A program made the translations under genes and the position numbers. The notes under the pieces were generated by a model. The model worked only from the letters and a program-made list of their open reading frames with translations. It was not told the DNA's origin and ran no database searches. Shown piece by piece: positions 33,596-44,331 of a DNA stretch of 64,000 bases; position 1 is the first letter of the stretch, and each line of letters starts with the position of its first letter. Where the stretch lies: contig JAGEMR010000017.1 of the NCBI GenBank assembly GCA_021030915.1, forward strand, positions 372,001-436,000, written 5' to 3'. Source of the DNA: Astrothelium macrocarpum. Its lineage: Eukaryota; Ascomycota; Dothideomycetes; Trypetheliales; Trypetheliaceae.

Positions 33596-36058
33596 ATGTC
33601 TTTTCAAGCCGACAATTCTCAGCCGCAGCCGGAAGATTGGACGGACACTCTGCGAAAAGCAGCATCAATCCTCGGGGTCCCAATTGATACGCTCCTTTCT
33701 TTGAAACAGGATCTAGTATCACCGCTTCCCGAGGCTAGCGCTCAGCAAAATCCATTTGGTCACAATTGTTCAACCCAAATCCCTGCTTTCTCTTCATATG
33801 CTAGTCAAACGGACTATTTGGACCTCTCTCTACTGGAACCTACTAACGAGCTCTCATTACCTGAATGCTTATCTTCTCGAAGCCCCGGCGAACTGCAGAT
33901 TTCGAACTATATCAGCAAAGATGCGATTATGCCTCCTTCAGATTATGGCTTCGATTTTGCCAACAACTTCCATTTTCCGGGCATTCCTGCGAACTCGCAG
34001 GGACTTCGGAATGCAAATGAAGATTTTGTTGGAGCTCATGTTCCTATTCCGCCCATAGAGCTTCAATATCTGGACGGACATCACTCCCTTGAAATTGGTC
34101 TTGAGACTAATTTCAGTAGCGACAACTTTAGTCAAACTTCCGAAAGTGGTTTCAAATTTCCGTTAGAACACTGTAACAATAATGCGACTTGCAACAACGA
34201 ATTTAACTCTGTCAATGGGATACGGCCTGTGCTCCCACACACAGACTCTTCTTCTCCACTGCAAAATAGTACCGCAGATGAAGGAACATTACCTGTAATA
34301 AGCGAATCTCTACCAATTCGAGGGTTGCCAACCGGAGGAAATTTATCAAGCAAACGGCCAAGACCCTTAGATATACTTAAATCACCGTCCCAGCAAAACA
34401 CGTCACCTACGTCCAGCAGAAGTATTCCAGCTCATGATAGCACTCGTAGTGATATGGAAGAAGCTGCCGCTCATGGTCCATGTACGATCAAATGGAGTTG
34501 CCCGAAAAAGGTATGCCTATCATTACGTTTCAAAGCCTATATTACACTAAATCTGTTGGGTACAGAAGCGAAGCTCGGGTGCGTCTGAAAAGAAACGAAA
34601 TAGAACATCGGAATCTCATTATAGCGGCGTGCCAAGTCGTCGAAAGCCATTTCCTAATGAACGAATGCGAGAAGAAACCGCTCGAACTCGTCGACAAGGA
34701 GCTTGCATGCGATGCATGCAGCAGAAAATCAGGGTCAGTATGACGTGATACTTTTAAGACTCGAACTCAGCTAACTCACGTTCTCGTAGTGCTCGGAAGA
34801 TCCAAGAAATCCAAAGGGCCCTTGCCTTACCTGTCGTGGTCTCGCCTTGTTAAATCAGCCATGTCTTCGTTATAAGATCACCAGTGCTTCTTTGTATCGT
34901 GAGCAAGATGGACCATGGCAGGAGTGGACTCAAAGGTGGTCTAGTATGGAGGGAGGAGACATCACCGAGTGGGCTTCCAACGATTTAAAAATGATCGAAC
35001 TTACTCACGGATTTGGAGAGGCTCGCTATAGATTGAAAGTCAGGATGTTTGTGACCATGCCGGGCGATAAATTAGCTGAACCATGGCTGGACGACAATGG
35101 AAAGCTAAGGACACATCCAATCCCACCTTATGCGATTGCGGACATGAAGGAAGCGACCCAAGAGCTTGAGAATTACATGGATCGTAGTATCATTGATTTC
35201 ATAAAAGCCAATGTTTTACCTTCTGATCCTATGCTCCAGAAAACCTATCTTGCAGCTATCGAGCAAGCCGAACACGCACCAGTGAGTCCCGTCAAGATGC
35301 ATTCTCATTCTCCTAATGCTAATGGTACACTTAGTGCGAAGAAGAACGGCAGTTGCTCCAGACTACTCTAAGGCTTTGGGTCGCCGCGCGCATGACGAGC
35401 AATGTTGAATGGATTTGTGGCGAAGAGACTCTTGGCATTCCCGAGGTCGACGATAGGTCAAGCCCGTGGTTCGAGCATCTTCCAACACCAGCTGTAATGT
35501 CGTCGCAGTGTGAAATCATCGCATACTCTAGATTACTGCGGCCTAATCGAAAAAGACTTCTCCATCTGCTTCAAAAAATAATTCAAGCTAACGAAAAGCA
35601 CCATTGGTACACTATATATTTGACGTTATTTCTTCTGCTACACAGCTGTGCTATGATCACTCGGAGGGACCAGGAGTTAGCTAAGCAGATGGGCCACCAC
35701 GTACGTTTGTCTCTTTCTATGTCGTATTGCGCGAGTCGTGCATCGTCCTGACGGCAATTTTTGGTTGCAGTCCCGCTTTCTAAACCCAGAGAGCATAACC
35801 CAACATCACTTTGGTGCCAAGATAATGCTTGCTCATTTTCATTATAAGAACAAAGGTGCGGAGGTCTTTTCGTTGGCTTGCGATCCTGCAAGACGTCAAG
35901 AAGTGATGGAAGAAGCCGGACTGAATGAAGACCAACTTCACGTCATTACGACATCAGTAGAGCAGCTTGAAATAAAGAGTGAGGTCCTTTCACAAATGAA
36001 GCTGGCTTTGAACTTACAAGAGTTGTTTAGGGCACGAAATCCAAAGAATAAGGGATGA
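33596..36058 (+). CDS. Zn2Cys6 transcription factor with mid-protein zinc cluster, 5 exons, 736 aa
   Basis: Exons 33596-34510, 34566-34733, 34790-35281, 35353-35700 and 35771-36058 join in frame. The first 305 residues are Ser/Asn/Pro-rich and look disordered. A basic stretch (KRSSGASEKKRNR) precedes the zinc cluster CMRC...CSEDPRNPKGPCLTC...C, i.e. C352-x2-C355-x6-C362-x10-C373-x2-C376-x9-C386, the spacing of fungal binuclear zinc clusters. The C-terminal part (DGPWQEWTQRWSSM, LLQTTLRLWVAARM, RFLNPESITQHHFGAKIML) is the helical region conserved in a subfamily whose cluster sits mid-protein. It lies between an amidase and a TauD-type dioxygenase and may regulate them (inference from position). 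The 35282 intron uses a GTGAGT donor. Confidence 0.88.
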
Positions 36059-36239
36059 GAAGGATTATGGAGATGACTACTATGTCCTCTCACAGCTATT
36101 TGACAAAGACTGGGAGTCATGGGCAACACCATGATGTGTACAAACTGTATCGTAACATTCAATCTCTTACATAAATTTACACAATAGAGAAAGACCGAGA
36201 AGGACCAGCCACCGCTTCGGCCGACTCTTACAATTGCAG

Positions 36240-37772
36240 CTAATCACAAGACATAGCACGGACACGCGGATAATTCTTGGGTGGCTCGACGTCCCAATGC
36301 CTTCCTCTCTCCTCATCATCAAACACACGAGCCCATGCAAGCTCGAGAGGCGGCGGGAGTTTCCAACACATCTTCTCGTTGTTTAGCCATACGCGAATCA
36401 AGTGTCTTTTTGAAGTTTCGTCATCCTGGAAAGCGTCACGGCAATGCAAGATCGCCATGTTGTTGATGAAGCGCATGTCTCCCACTCGCATAGACGTCTT
36501 AAATTGGTGCTTGAGAGCAGTGAAGTGGACGGCATCAAGAGCCTCCGCTTGCGCTTGTGTAAGACCGGGTATGCCTTGAGTGCGAGGCCCGGAAGGGTGG
36601 CCAGTTAGAAGGCGACGTGAGAAATTCAGAAACACCTTTCCGTCAAAGAAGTGCAGGAGTGCACGCTTGTAGTAGGGCGGATCACGACCAAATCTGAAAA
36701 TGTTGTTAGATGAGAAGTTATTGTTTTGAAGTGAGAATGACTAACGTGTCAAAAGGCCAATCAGGCTTAGCTAAGACGTGGATCAAATCGGGTCGTGTCG
36801 CAGCGAGTTCATTATACACTGTCCAGGAAGATGCGAGGATACTCTTTCCACCCTGAGCGGAGCAGTTCTTGGTGAACAGCCCAAGGACATCGCAAATGGT
36901 ATCTGTGTGGAACGGCTGTGATCGGACATGAACTTTATGTATCAAGAAGAGAAGATAAAAGACTAACCTGCTGCTTACTCAAATCCTTCTTCTCGGCCTC
37001 CTCGGACTTTGTACCGGGATCAACAACATGCACTTAGACCAGTCAGTACCCACGTATGCTGTAGGCTAAGCATTCTGACTTACCAAGCATGGATCCTCGC
37101 TGATCTTGCTTCCCTCTCCGCTCAGCGATGTAGCTCGAGATGCCAAGATAAACCGCGATCAGATCAATATCAGTGTACTTTTTTGGATCGAGTCCGCGGA
37201 CAATAGCCAGCCCTCTACCTCCATACACTTGATCACGCAAGTTCTCCAAATGTTTTCCAAGGGTTGGAAGAGGGAAATTATCCTTGGAGATTAGGTCGCC
37301 CTTGAGGCCGCTTTCTAGACTGGATTTAGTAAATTTGAACATGATTGCGATAACTCAGGGGATCATTCAGCGAGGTACTTTTAAACTCGGATAAACCTTG
37401 ATCGACTTCATTGCGGTCGGCTTCCGTTAGTTCGTGGATGTATTGCGTTTCGCCATAGAGCGTTGCACCGCACCAGGCCATTGGTCCGCTCAGAGCTTCA
37501 GGGAAGCCGTTAGGAACGGTGTTGTCAAGACCACCAGCGCGCACTCTTGCTTGGGACCGGGCTTGGAACTCTGCCTCATTTGGCTCGTATCCAATGTTCG
37601 CGAAGATTTGAGGATTGTCATCTTCGGAAGGAGTCCCTTCTAGATGATATTTTCTACGCAAGGCTTCAGAGTAGTATGGCTGAAGTGGATCGTAGGCCTC
37701 AGAGAAAACAATCTGATTTTCCATTGTTGAGGAACAAACAAGTGGATCTGGCGATGCTTGTTCTGTGTGCAA
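36240..37772 (-). CDS. TauD/TfdA-family Fe(II)/2-oxoglutarate dioxygenase, 5 exons, 437 aa
   Basis: Exons on the minus strand: 37379-37772, 37084-37314, 36968-37032, 36746-36915, 36240-36693; all joins keep frame. The Fe-binding facial triad is visible: H and D in PFHTDTICDVLGLF and the distal His in KRHLIRVWLNNE, with a following Arg for 2-oxoglutarate. Other family blocks are LSGPMAWCGATLYG, GRGLAIVRGLDP, SSYIAERRGKQD and GDMRFINNMAILHCRDAF. Members hydroxylate sulfonates, trimethyllysine or herbicide-like substrates; the substrate here is unknown. An alternative start at MENQ (37724) gives 421 residues. Convergent with the Zn2Cys6 gene, 181 bp between stops. Confidence 0.88.
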
Positions 37773-38977
37773 TGTTGAAAATGAAATTTGATTATATTAA
37801 TTATTCCTGCCATGCCTGATCACGTTTTATACGTCTCCTTAAATGTTAGGCAGCATGGGTGGCGCAGTACCACAAGGCGCTCACTGCAATTGCTAGTAGA
37901 GAAAGTTCGGTCAACAATTTTCAAGCCTATGAAATTCTTCTTTTTTTTTTCACCGAAGCGGCCTCTATCGATGGCCGCCGTACACCGGCAACATGAGCCA
38001 GTTGATTGGTCATCAGTTATTTTCCGAGGGCCACCAGAGCGTACGAATGTTAGCTGTCGGTGTTTGCCTGCCTGATAGGCAATTCCACCAAACTACCCAG
38101 CAAGGCTGTATCAGCTAGGTCGCCACACCGGCCCAAGCGAAAAGACAACCTCATAGGCTATGGAATATGGCCTATGGTTTCCGCTCGTCCTAAGTTCACG
38201 GCTATGACGTCCTCATTCAGATAATTTATTCAGGCCGCATTACATCCCTGTCGATCCTGCATTTTCTCGGATCATGACCAGCATCACCAGACCTTCTCCT
38301 ATTACTGCATTGGAGAAACAACACAGAAGCCTCTCTTGAAGCCTGGTGGGTGATGATTGTGAGTTTAATTGGAATTAAATCTGATCAAATAAAATGATTG
38401 GTTGGATCGTGAACAAACGATTGGCGACCAGCACGAAGTTCAATTAACAATGCCGAGATTGCTTTGTGGGCTGTATCGGAATAACTTTGACCCGCTCAGA
38501 TCATGTTCTTTACCTTATCTTATCTGATGATAGAGTTCGACTAGCCAGGGAAATAATAACAATCAACTATTGTCAGCCAAAATCATACACTGCTAAAAGT
38601 TCAAAACTTTGGGACAGTTATTCCCCATATCCGTACTGTGGGCTGCAAGGGAATAACTAATATGGACGAAGCTTTACCATAGTCTTGATGCAGCATCAAG
38701 ATGAAGAGACATTTTGATCATCGGGTCGTTTTTACCCTGATAAAGGTTTATATTGTAATTAACTATTACTGAACAAGTACGTGCATTGTGTACAAGAACA
38801 CTCCTCATCGGTAAGCCCAAAACACAGCCTCCATACATCGAATCATCATGTCCAAATGGAATCTGCAGTGATTGTAAAAAGCCGCACCAAATTCGCTGTC
38901 GCTCTTTCAAAGCCCCATAGGTACTGTAAGAAAATTCAACGACAAACTCTGCACAAACCTGGAATTTGAAAGAACAT
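37773..38977. other. Intergenic: dioxygenase promoter and glucanase 3' flank
   Basis: No gene recognised. Includes a T run near 37938-37948. The open frames here are shadows or too short to interpret. Confidence 0.4.
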
Positions 38978-40408
38978 TCAGAACCACTCGGCGCATCCCC
39001 AAAACTGCTCCACCCCAAACTCGCCTGGCTCCTTCCACGCATCGTTTTCAAAGCTAAACATTACGTTCCGCCCGCCGGCCTCATCCACAATCCCTTGCAC
39101 CGCCGTTCTCTGCTCTTCCACGCCGGGTACAGCCCGTCCATTCCCACTCGATCCCCGACTTGGCCATCCAGTCTCCAAATTGTAATATTCCTTGCCCCCC
39201 GGACACACCTCCTTGAGCTGCTCCAGCCCGCTCTTCACAAACGCCCCGGCACCACCCGCATCACAATCCGCATTGAAGAACGGATGAATATTCGCCGCCA
39301 CCACATCCAGCACGGGACACAACGTCTCCGCGCTCTCCTGCAGCGTCGCCAGCGTCTCCGTCGTCGTCACCGGCCCCCTGTACCCCACGGCCTCCGTCCT
39401 CAACGCCCTCCGCACCTCCCCCACAAACCCCGCCAGCTCCTCCGCACTGCAGTAGCCCTGAAACACCGCCTCGTTGCCCACCACCACCATCTCGACCCCG
39501 GCCCAGCCGCGGCCGCCGTTGTCCTGGCTCCACGCCACCAGCTCCTGCACCTGCTCGCGCGCGCCGGCGACGCCGCTGTCGTCGATGTAGATGCCTGCGA
39601 TGAGGTTGAGGCCGGAGGTGGCGCAGGCCGCGCCGACGTGCTGGAGCCCCGAGCAGTCCGGGGCGTAGAGTCGGACGGCGGTGAAGCCTTTGCTGGCGAT
39701 GAGCGCGATGTCGGCGGTGATGGCGGAGGCGGACTTGCAGGCGCCGGAGCTGGTGTAGGGGGTGTATGTCATGGCCCATTTGGTGCCGTTGGTGCGGTGA
39801 TTGGTGGAGGGAGAGATGGAGGAGGGAGAAGTGGCGAGGGAGGATGCTGCGATGGTGCTGCTTCCTGTGGATGGAGATGATTCGAGGGAAGATGGTGTGG
39901 CGCTTGTGCTTAAGGAGATGATTGTAGACTCGGAGATGTATGGACTATATGATGACTCGACCAAGGCGGACGAGCTGGGCACCAAGGTGGCTCGGGACGT
40001 GGTGTAAGTCGTGAATGGAAGCGCAGAAACGACATCTGTTTCTGGGATTGCTGTGTGGATTCAATCAGTAAATTGATAAGATTGAGTTCCAAGAGCTACG
40101 GTGCTTGATATTGGGCCTTGTGATGGTCTCATCTCTGAAATTATAGTCGAGACGGAAGCATTCTCTGCGAAAGAGGATAGTGAAGATGTTCGAAGTAGTC
40201 GCCATTACGATGATGAGCTGGTGTGAAAGAGCAACTTACATGATGCTTCTTCGTATACAGTAACTGTATGAGTCGGGCATGCGCACGTCCCATCTGCTTC
40301 TCGAACGTTCAAGACATCAAACTCGTCCGAATTTCCGTATTTGACATATGGAGACTTTGAAGCGGCCGCCTTAAATACCGACAGCGCCAGAAGGATGGCA
40401 GCCTTCAT
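38978..40408 (-). CDS. GH17 cell-wall beta-1,3-glucanase-like protein, secreted, 413 aa
   Basis: Exon 1 (40240-40408) encodes MKAAILLALSVFKAAASK, a signal peptide, then CACPTHTVTVYEEAS. An intron of about 189 bp (40051-40239) leads into exon 2 (38978-40050). A Ser/Thr-rich linker (about residues 60-150) precedes the GH17 domain: WAMTYTPYTSSGACKS, FTAVRLYAPDCSGL, acid/base Glu in VVVGNEAVFQG, nucleophile Glu in YYNLETGWPSRG, and the end NVMFSFENDAWKEPGEFGVEQFWG. Relatives (Scw4/Scw10, Bgl2 type) remodel wall glucan. No hydrophobic GPI tail: the protein ends soon after the domain. The domain part is markedly GC-rich. A small extra Ser-rich exon inside the intron (40085-40180) cannot be excluded. 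Confidence 0.9.
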
Positions 40409-42491
40409 CTTCGCGGAATCTGTCGGTTTCTGTAAATCGCTTCTTGGCCCACTCAAGTAGAAATAGATAGACCACAGAAAAAGAACAAGGCAATATTAAC
40501 GAACGACAAATAGTGTTTTAAATTAAGTGAACGCCCGCAAAATGAGTGAAGCGGTGGTAGATAGATTAGTTTAAGGATTGTAAAGAACGACGTGAAAGAC
40601 TGTTACAAGGGATGAAGCTGCTCGGATAAGGAGCACATGGCAAAAGGAAAGCAGACATAAGAAACGAACCCAACCTCTTCCAATTCCCCATGGCGCATTG
40701 CGTTTCGGGGCTTGCTTGACGTTCCCAAAACGAACACAGCTGAACCGTTGGAGGCAAGCGTATGTCCCATTTCTGTGCTTAGGGAAGAGGCAGGCCTTTT
40801 AGCCGAGCACATTGGGCGCCAGGTGGTCAGGGTCGTCACATATGCAGGAAATGAGATCAATAGCGTAGTCTGGGGAAAAGGCGGTTGTTTGGCAGGGAAA
40901 AGCAAAAGGGTCAAGCTTGGCATGGCGAAAGAGGAAAGGCGCTGTTCATCACCAACTTCAACTTTCATCTCTCATTTCCCGCACGGCCTGTCGTTCTGTT
41001 GCTCAGCAAAGTGGTCGGCGCCTAAAGTTTGTATTTCTAGAACAGCCATCAGATCGCAAATTTCTCAAGGGCCGAAAATTCGCCGAGAATCGGAAAAGCA
41101 CCTTTGCGCCATTACTATCACGAGAACGTACGGAAGACTTGCAGTTGCTGCCCTGAAAACCAAGAAGCTTTACGCAAGATAGAGGCTAGATACCACCAGG
41201 GATTGCGATAAAGATTGTCACAACCAGAAATGTATACAAGTCTCGATACACGCATTGAAGAGACCCTCGGCCACATTTCACGTCACCATTCTAAGAGATA
41301 TCTCGACAAAGAGTGTCACACTCCTAATAGTTGGAAATTGTATTCAGAGTCTGCTGAACAGGTGAACGACTAATCTTCAAATTTTTGCGGTCCATTACAA
41401 TTCTTAATACAACCCGTGATGATACCTCAGTCTTAGCAGTAGATTGGGATAGCTTCATCATTAAGATGACTTCGACAAGCGACATCAAGAGCTCATCGAA
41501 GCAAGATTTCAAGACTGAGTCAAAGGATTGGTCTTCTGCAAACGAGTGGCTCAGAGATCATATTAGCCAAGTCGATTTCCTCCCAAGCACAATAATGATC
41601 GGTATAGTGAGGAACGAGCAGCTGTAACTCCAGGAATACTCTATGTGGCAGCTGATAACATGCATAGTCTAGGTACGAGAATGCTTATGTGGTAAATAAG
41701 CGGCACGTTGTCTTCGTCAGTGTCGCTCGGTAGATTGTACTCGACTCCTCTGTTATTTCTTATGGTTCATCGCTAAATCGATATAACTTGCGTGCATTTA
41801 TCATCAGGATAGTCTTGTAGACTCTCTGAAGATTCAAGACTCAATCGCAAATTTTGTTGCGCAAGAGAGATGCCCGGAATAAAATACGAAAGCCCGCCGT
41901 GCGTAAAGGCGCAAGACAGAGCAGCGTTGGACAAAATCTTGACATCTGAGTAAAGCGCCTTCCGAGGCACTAAACTTTCTCAGCTCTCCTTCACACCGGT
42001 GCCACGATTATCTGTAGTCGCGTTACTGGTTCAGATACATTTTCAGCCCCTTGATTACGGGCCGAAGACGATGATATCAGCACTTGTAGACCATAGCAAC
42101 GTATTCAAAGATGTTGTCCACGATAAGCGTCGTCTCGCAAAAGACCTTTCCCGAATATGTCGCCTGCCGGCTCCCCTATTTTTTCCTCTCGCACCAGCCA
42201 TACGAACATCTATCTGAGAGCCCGGTTGGCTATGGTGCAAAGATGAATACGCTATGGTTGCTGTGGTTTGTAAATGGGCGTCAACTCTTCAGCCGTCCTG
42301 TGCCGCAGTGTGTCATGTCCATCAAATCCAACGATAACGTATATTTAAATATCCATGCATGGTCGTTTTCTTAATATCTCACTGACATTCCATCTGCCCA
42401 ATTTTTAAAGACTACCTCATTGTGAGTCTATTTGTCCGTCATCTGCATTCTTGACATCTCTGCGTTTTCTGATCTCTGCTGGCTATTCAGT
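40409..42491. other. Gene-poor stretch between divergent glucanase and monooxygenase genes
   Basis: Both flanking genes point away, so this holds two promoters. A frame at 41466-41627 (MTSTSDIKSSSKQDFKTESK..) is protein-like but unrecognised. The long overlapping frames at 40603-40968 (minus) and 40712-41182 (plus) cannot both be real and neither shows family features. Confidence 0.35.
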
Positions 42492-44267
42492 ATGACAGCT
42501 TTGAAAGACCATTACGATGTGATTGTTGTCGGCGCCGGTATCCAGGGCTTGTGCGCTGCGCACACTTTTCTTTCCATCGATCCGTCTTTATCCCTCCTAA
42601 TTGTAGACAACAAATCGAGCGTCGGCGGAACCTGGGCTGAAGAACAAGTATATCCCGGTTTACGCGCCAATAACCTCCAAGGCTACTTTGAATTCTCAGA
42701 TTTTCCGCTACTCAACGCGGATGTTGGAGTCAAACCGCGAGGACTCATAAGCGGAGAGGCCACAGCAGCATACTTACATAAATACGCGGAGCACTTTGAC
42801 CTCTTACCCCGTTTGCGCTTCAATACGACCGTCATTAAGGCCACAAACAACGGCGGCACTATTGAGGCATGGACCCTCAAACTCGCTGAGGCAGGCAAAC
42901 AAGGAGCGAAGACAAAGTCAACCGTGACTTGCTCCAAGCTTCTAGTCGCCACAGGTCAAACATCACGCCCATTCTACCCATCTTACCCTGGCATGCAAAG
43001 TTTTCGTAAAAGGTCGCTTCACACGGTGGACCTCGCATCCACCGGCACTAAAATCCTTCAGGACCCGTCCGTCTCTCATATCACGATCCTCGGAGGTGGC
43101 AAGTCCGCACATGATGCAGTTTACAGATTTGCATCTAGTGGGAAGCGGGTAACCTGGATTGTCCGTAAAACAGGCCGTGGTGGGTTGTGGCTGGCAAATT
43201 CTTATCCACAGATCGGTCCATTTAGTCCCTGGCTGGAAAATCTCCTTATGACCCGTCCGTTATCCTGGTTTGGATCTGCCCCCTGGAGTATCAACGATGG
43301 CTTTGGTGGTGTGCGTCACCTTCTACATAATACCGTAGTCGGCCGCTGGATCACGCGCAATTACTTTGCGAACATGTCGAAGAGTACGATAGAGCAGAGT
43401 GGGATTTTAAAGCAGGAATCGACGAAGAAACTTGTACCAAAGGAATCTTTGATGTGGTACGGTGGCCAGGCGGCCATTCTAAACTATGACACAGACTTCT
43501 ACGATACCATACATGACGCTGGAGTCAAGATTCTTTACGAGGATGTTGCACGCCTAGATAACGATGCAATCATCCTTGAAAATGGGGAGCGTATCGTGAC
43601 TGATGCTCTTGTGTATGCGACGGGCTATGAGTTTGGACCGAGCTTTCCTTCCCTTCCGGCAACAAAGCAACTCGGCTGGGGCGTACCCGTTGCGCCTTCT
43701 CCAGAAGAATCGAAAACCTTCAGGTCCCTCGATGAACGCGCCGACACCGAACTTTTTGCGCGATTCCCAGAGCTGAAACAAAGTCCTGTCTATCCCGAGC
43801 GCGAGCCAGGCGCGACGCCATGGCGTCTCTGGCGATTCATTGCGCCGCCATCTCAAGTCGCCAATGGACCACGTAACCTAGTATTCCTCACCAACGCCGA
43901 GACTTACCAGAATTTCCTCAAATCGGAACTAGCCTCCCTGTGGGCATACGCTTATCTGAATAATGAGTTGGATGCGCAGCCCGGGAATGAGGCAGATGTC
44001 ATGTATGAGGCATCTCTGTGGAGCCGCTTCGGGAAATGGCGTTGCCCGATGGGCTCTCAGGGCAAGACTGGTGATATGTTGCACGACAATCTGCCTTACT
44101 ACGACACGCTGCTCAGAGACTTGGGCCTGAATAACTGGAGGAAAGGTTGGGGTTTGCTTGGAGAAGTCTTTGGCGGAGCGTACGAATTGAAGGATTACAA
44201 GGGAATTGTTGCCGAGTGGATCGCTTCAAGAAAACATTCTTCCGGCCTGACGAAGAAGATGGGGTAG
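42492..44267 (+). CDS. Flavin-containing monooxygenase, 591 aa, intronless
   Basis: The start at 42492 (MTALKDHYDVIVVGAGIQG) puts the FAD-binding GxGxxG at residues 13-18; an in-frame ATG 60 bp upstream would add an unconserved leader. Further motifs: SVGGTWAEEQVYPGLRANN, the FMO fingerprint region FRKRSLHTVDLA (the usual FxGxxxH with Lys in place of Gly), the NADPH-binding ILGGGKSAHDAVY, and DALVYATGYEFG. Such enzymes insert one O atom into N, S or C centres; the substrate is unknown. It ends 65 bp from the stop of the convergent NLR gene. Confidence 0.9.
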   Translation: MTALKDHYDVIVVGAGIQGLCAAHTFLSIDPSLSLLIVDNKSSVGGTWAEEQVYPGLRANNLQGYFEFSDFPLLNADVGVKPRGLISGEATAAYLHKYAEHFDLLPRLRFNTTVIKATNNGGTIEAWTLKLAEAGKQGAKTKSTVTCSKLLVATGQTSRPFYPSYPGMQSFRKRSLHTVDLASTGTKILQDPSVSHITILGGGKSAHDAVYRFASSGKRVTWIVRKTGRGGLWLANSYPQIGPFSPWLENLLMTRPLSWFGSAPWSINDGFGGVRHLLHNTVVGRWITRNYFANMSKSTIEQSGILKQESTKKLVPKESLMWYGGQAAILNYDTDFYDTIHDAGVKILYEDVARLDNDAIILENGERIVTDALVYATGYEFGPSFPSLPATKQLGWGVPVAPSPEESKTFRSLDERADTELFARFPELKQSPVYPEREPGATPWRLWRFIAPPSQVANGPRNLVFLTNAETYQNFLKSELASLWAYAYLNNELDAQPGNEADVMYEASLWSRFGKWRCPMGSQGKTGDMLHDNLPYYDTLLRDLGLNNWRKGWGLLGEVFGGAYELKDYKGIVAEWIASRKHSSGLTKKMG

Positions 44268-44331
44268 GGATATCGAACCCCTGACTAGACAGAGTTGTGG
44301 TGTGACTCGTTATCCTCCATACAGCTCTCCT

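Noticed and set aside
39261..39779. 172-codon His/Arg-rich open frame on the minus strand
   Set aside because: It is the alternate frame of the GC-rich GH17 domain; its odd composition comes from biased third positions of the real gene.
40603..41182. Overlapping 121- and 156-codon frames upstream of the glucanase
   Set aside because: They lie opposite each other with no family features and sit where the glucanase promoter is expected.
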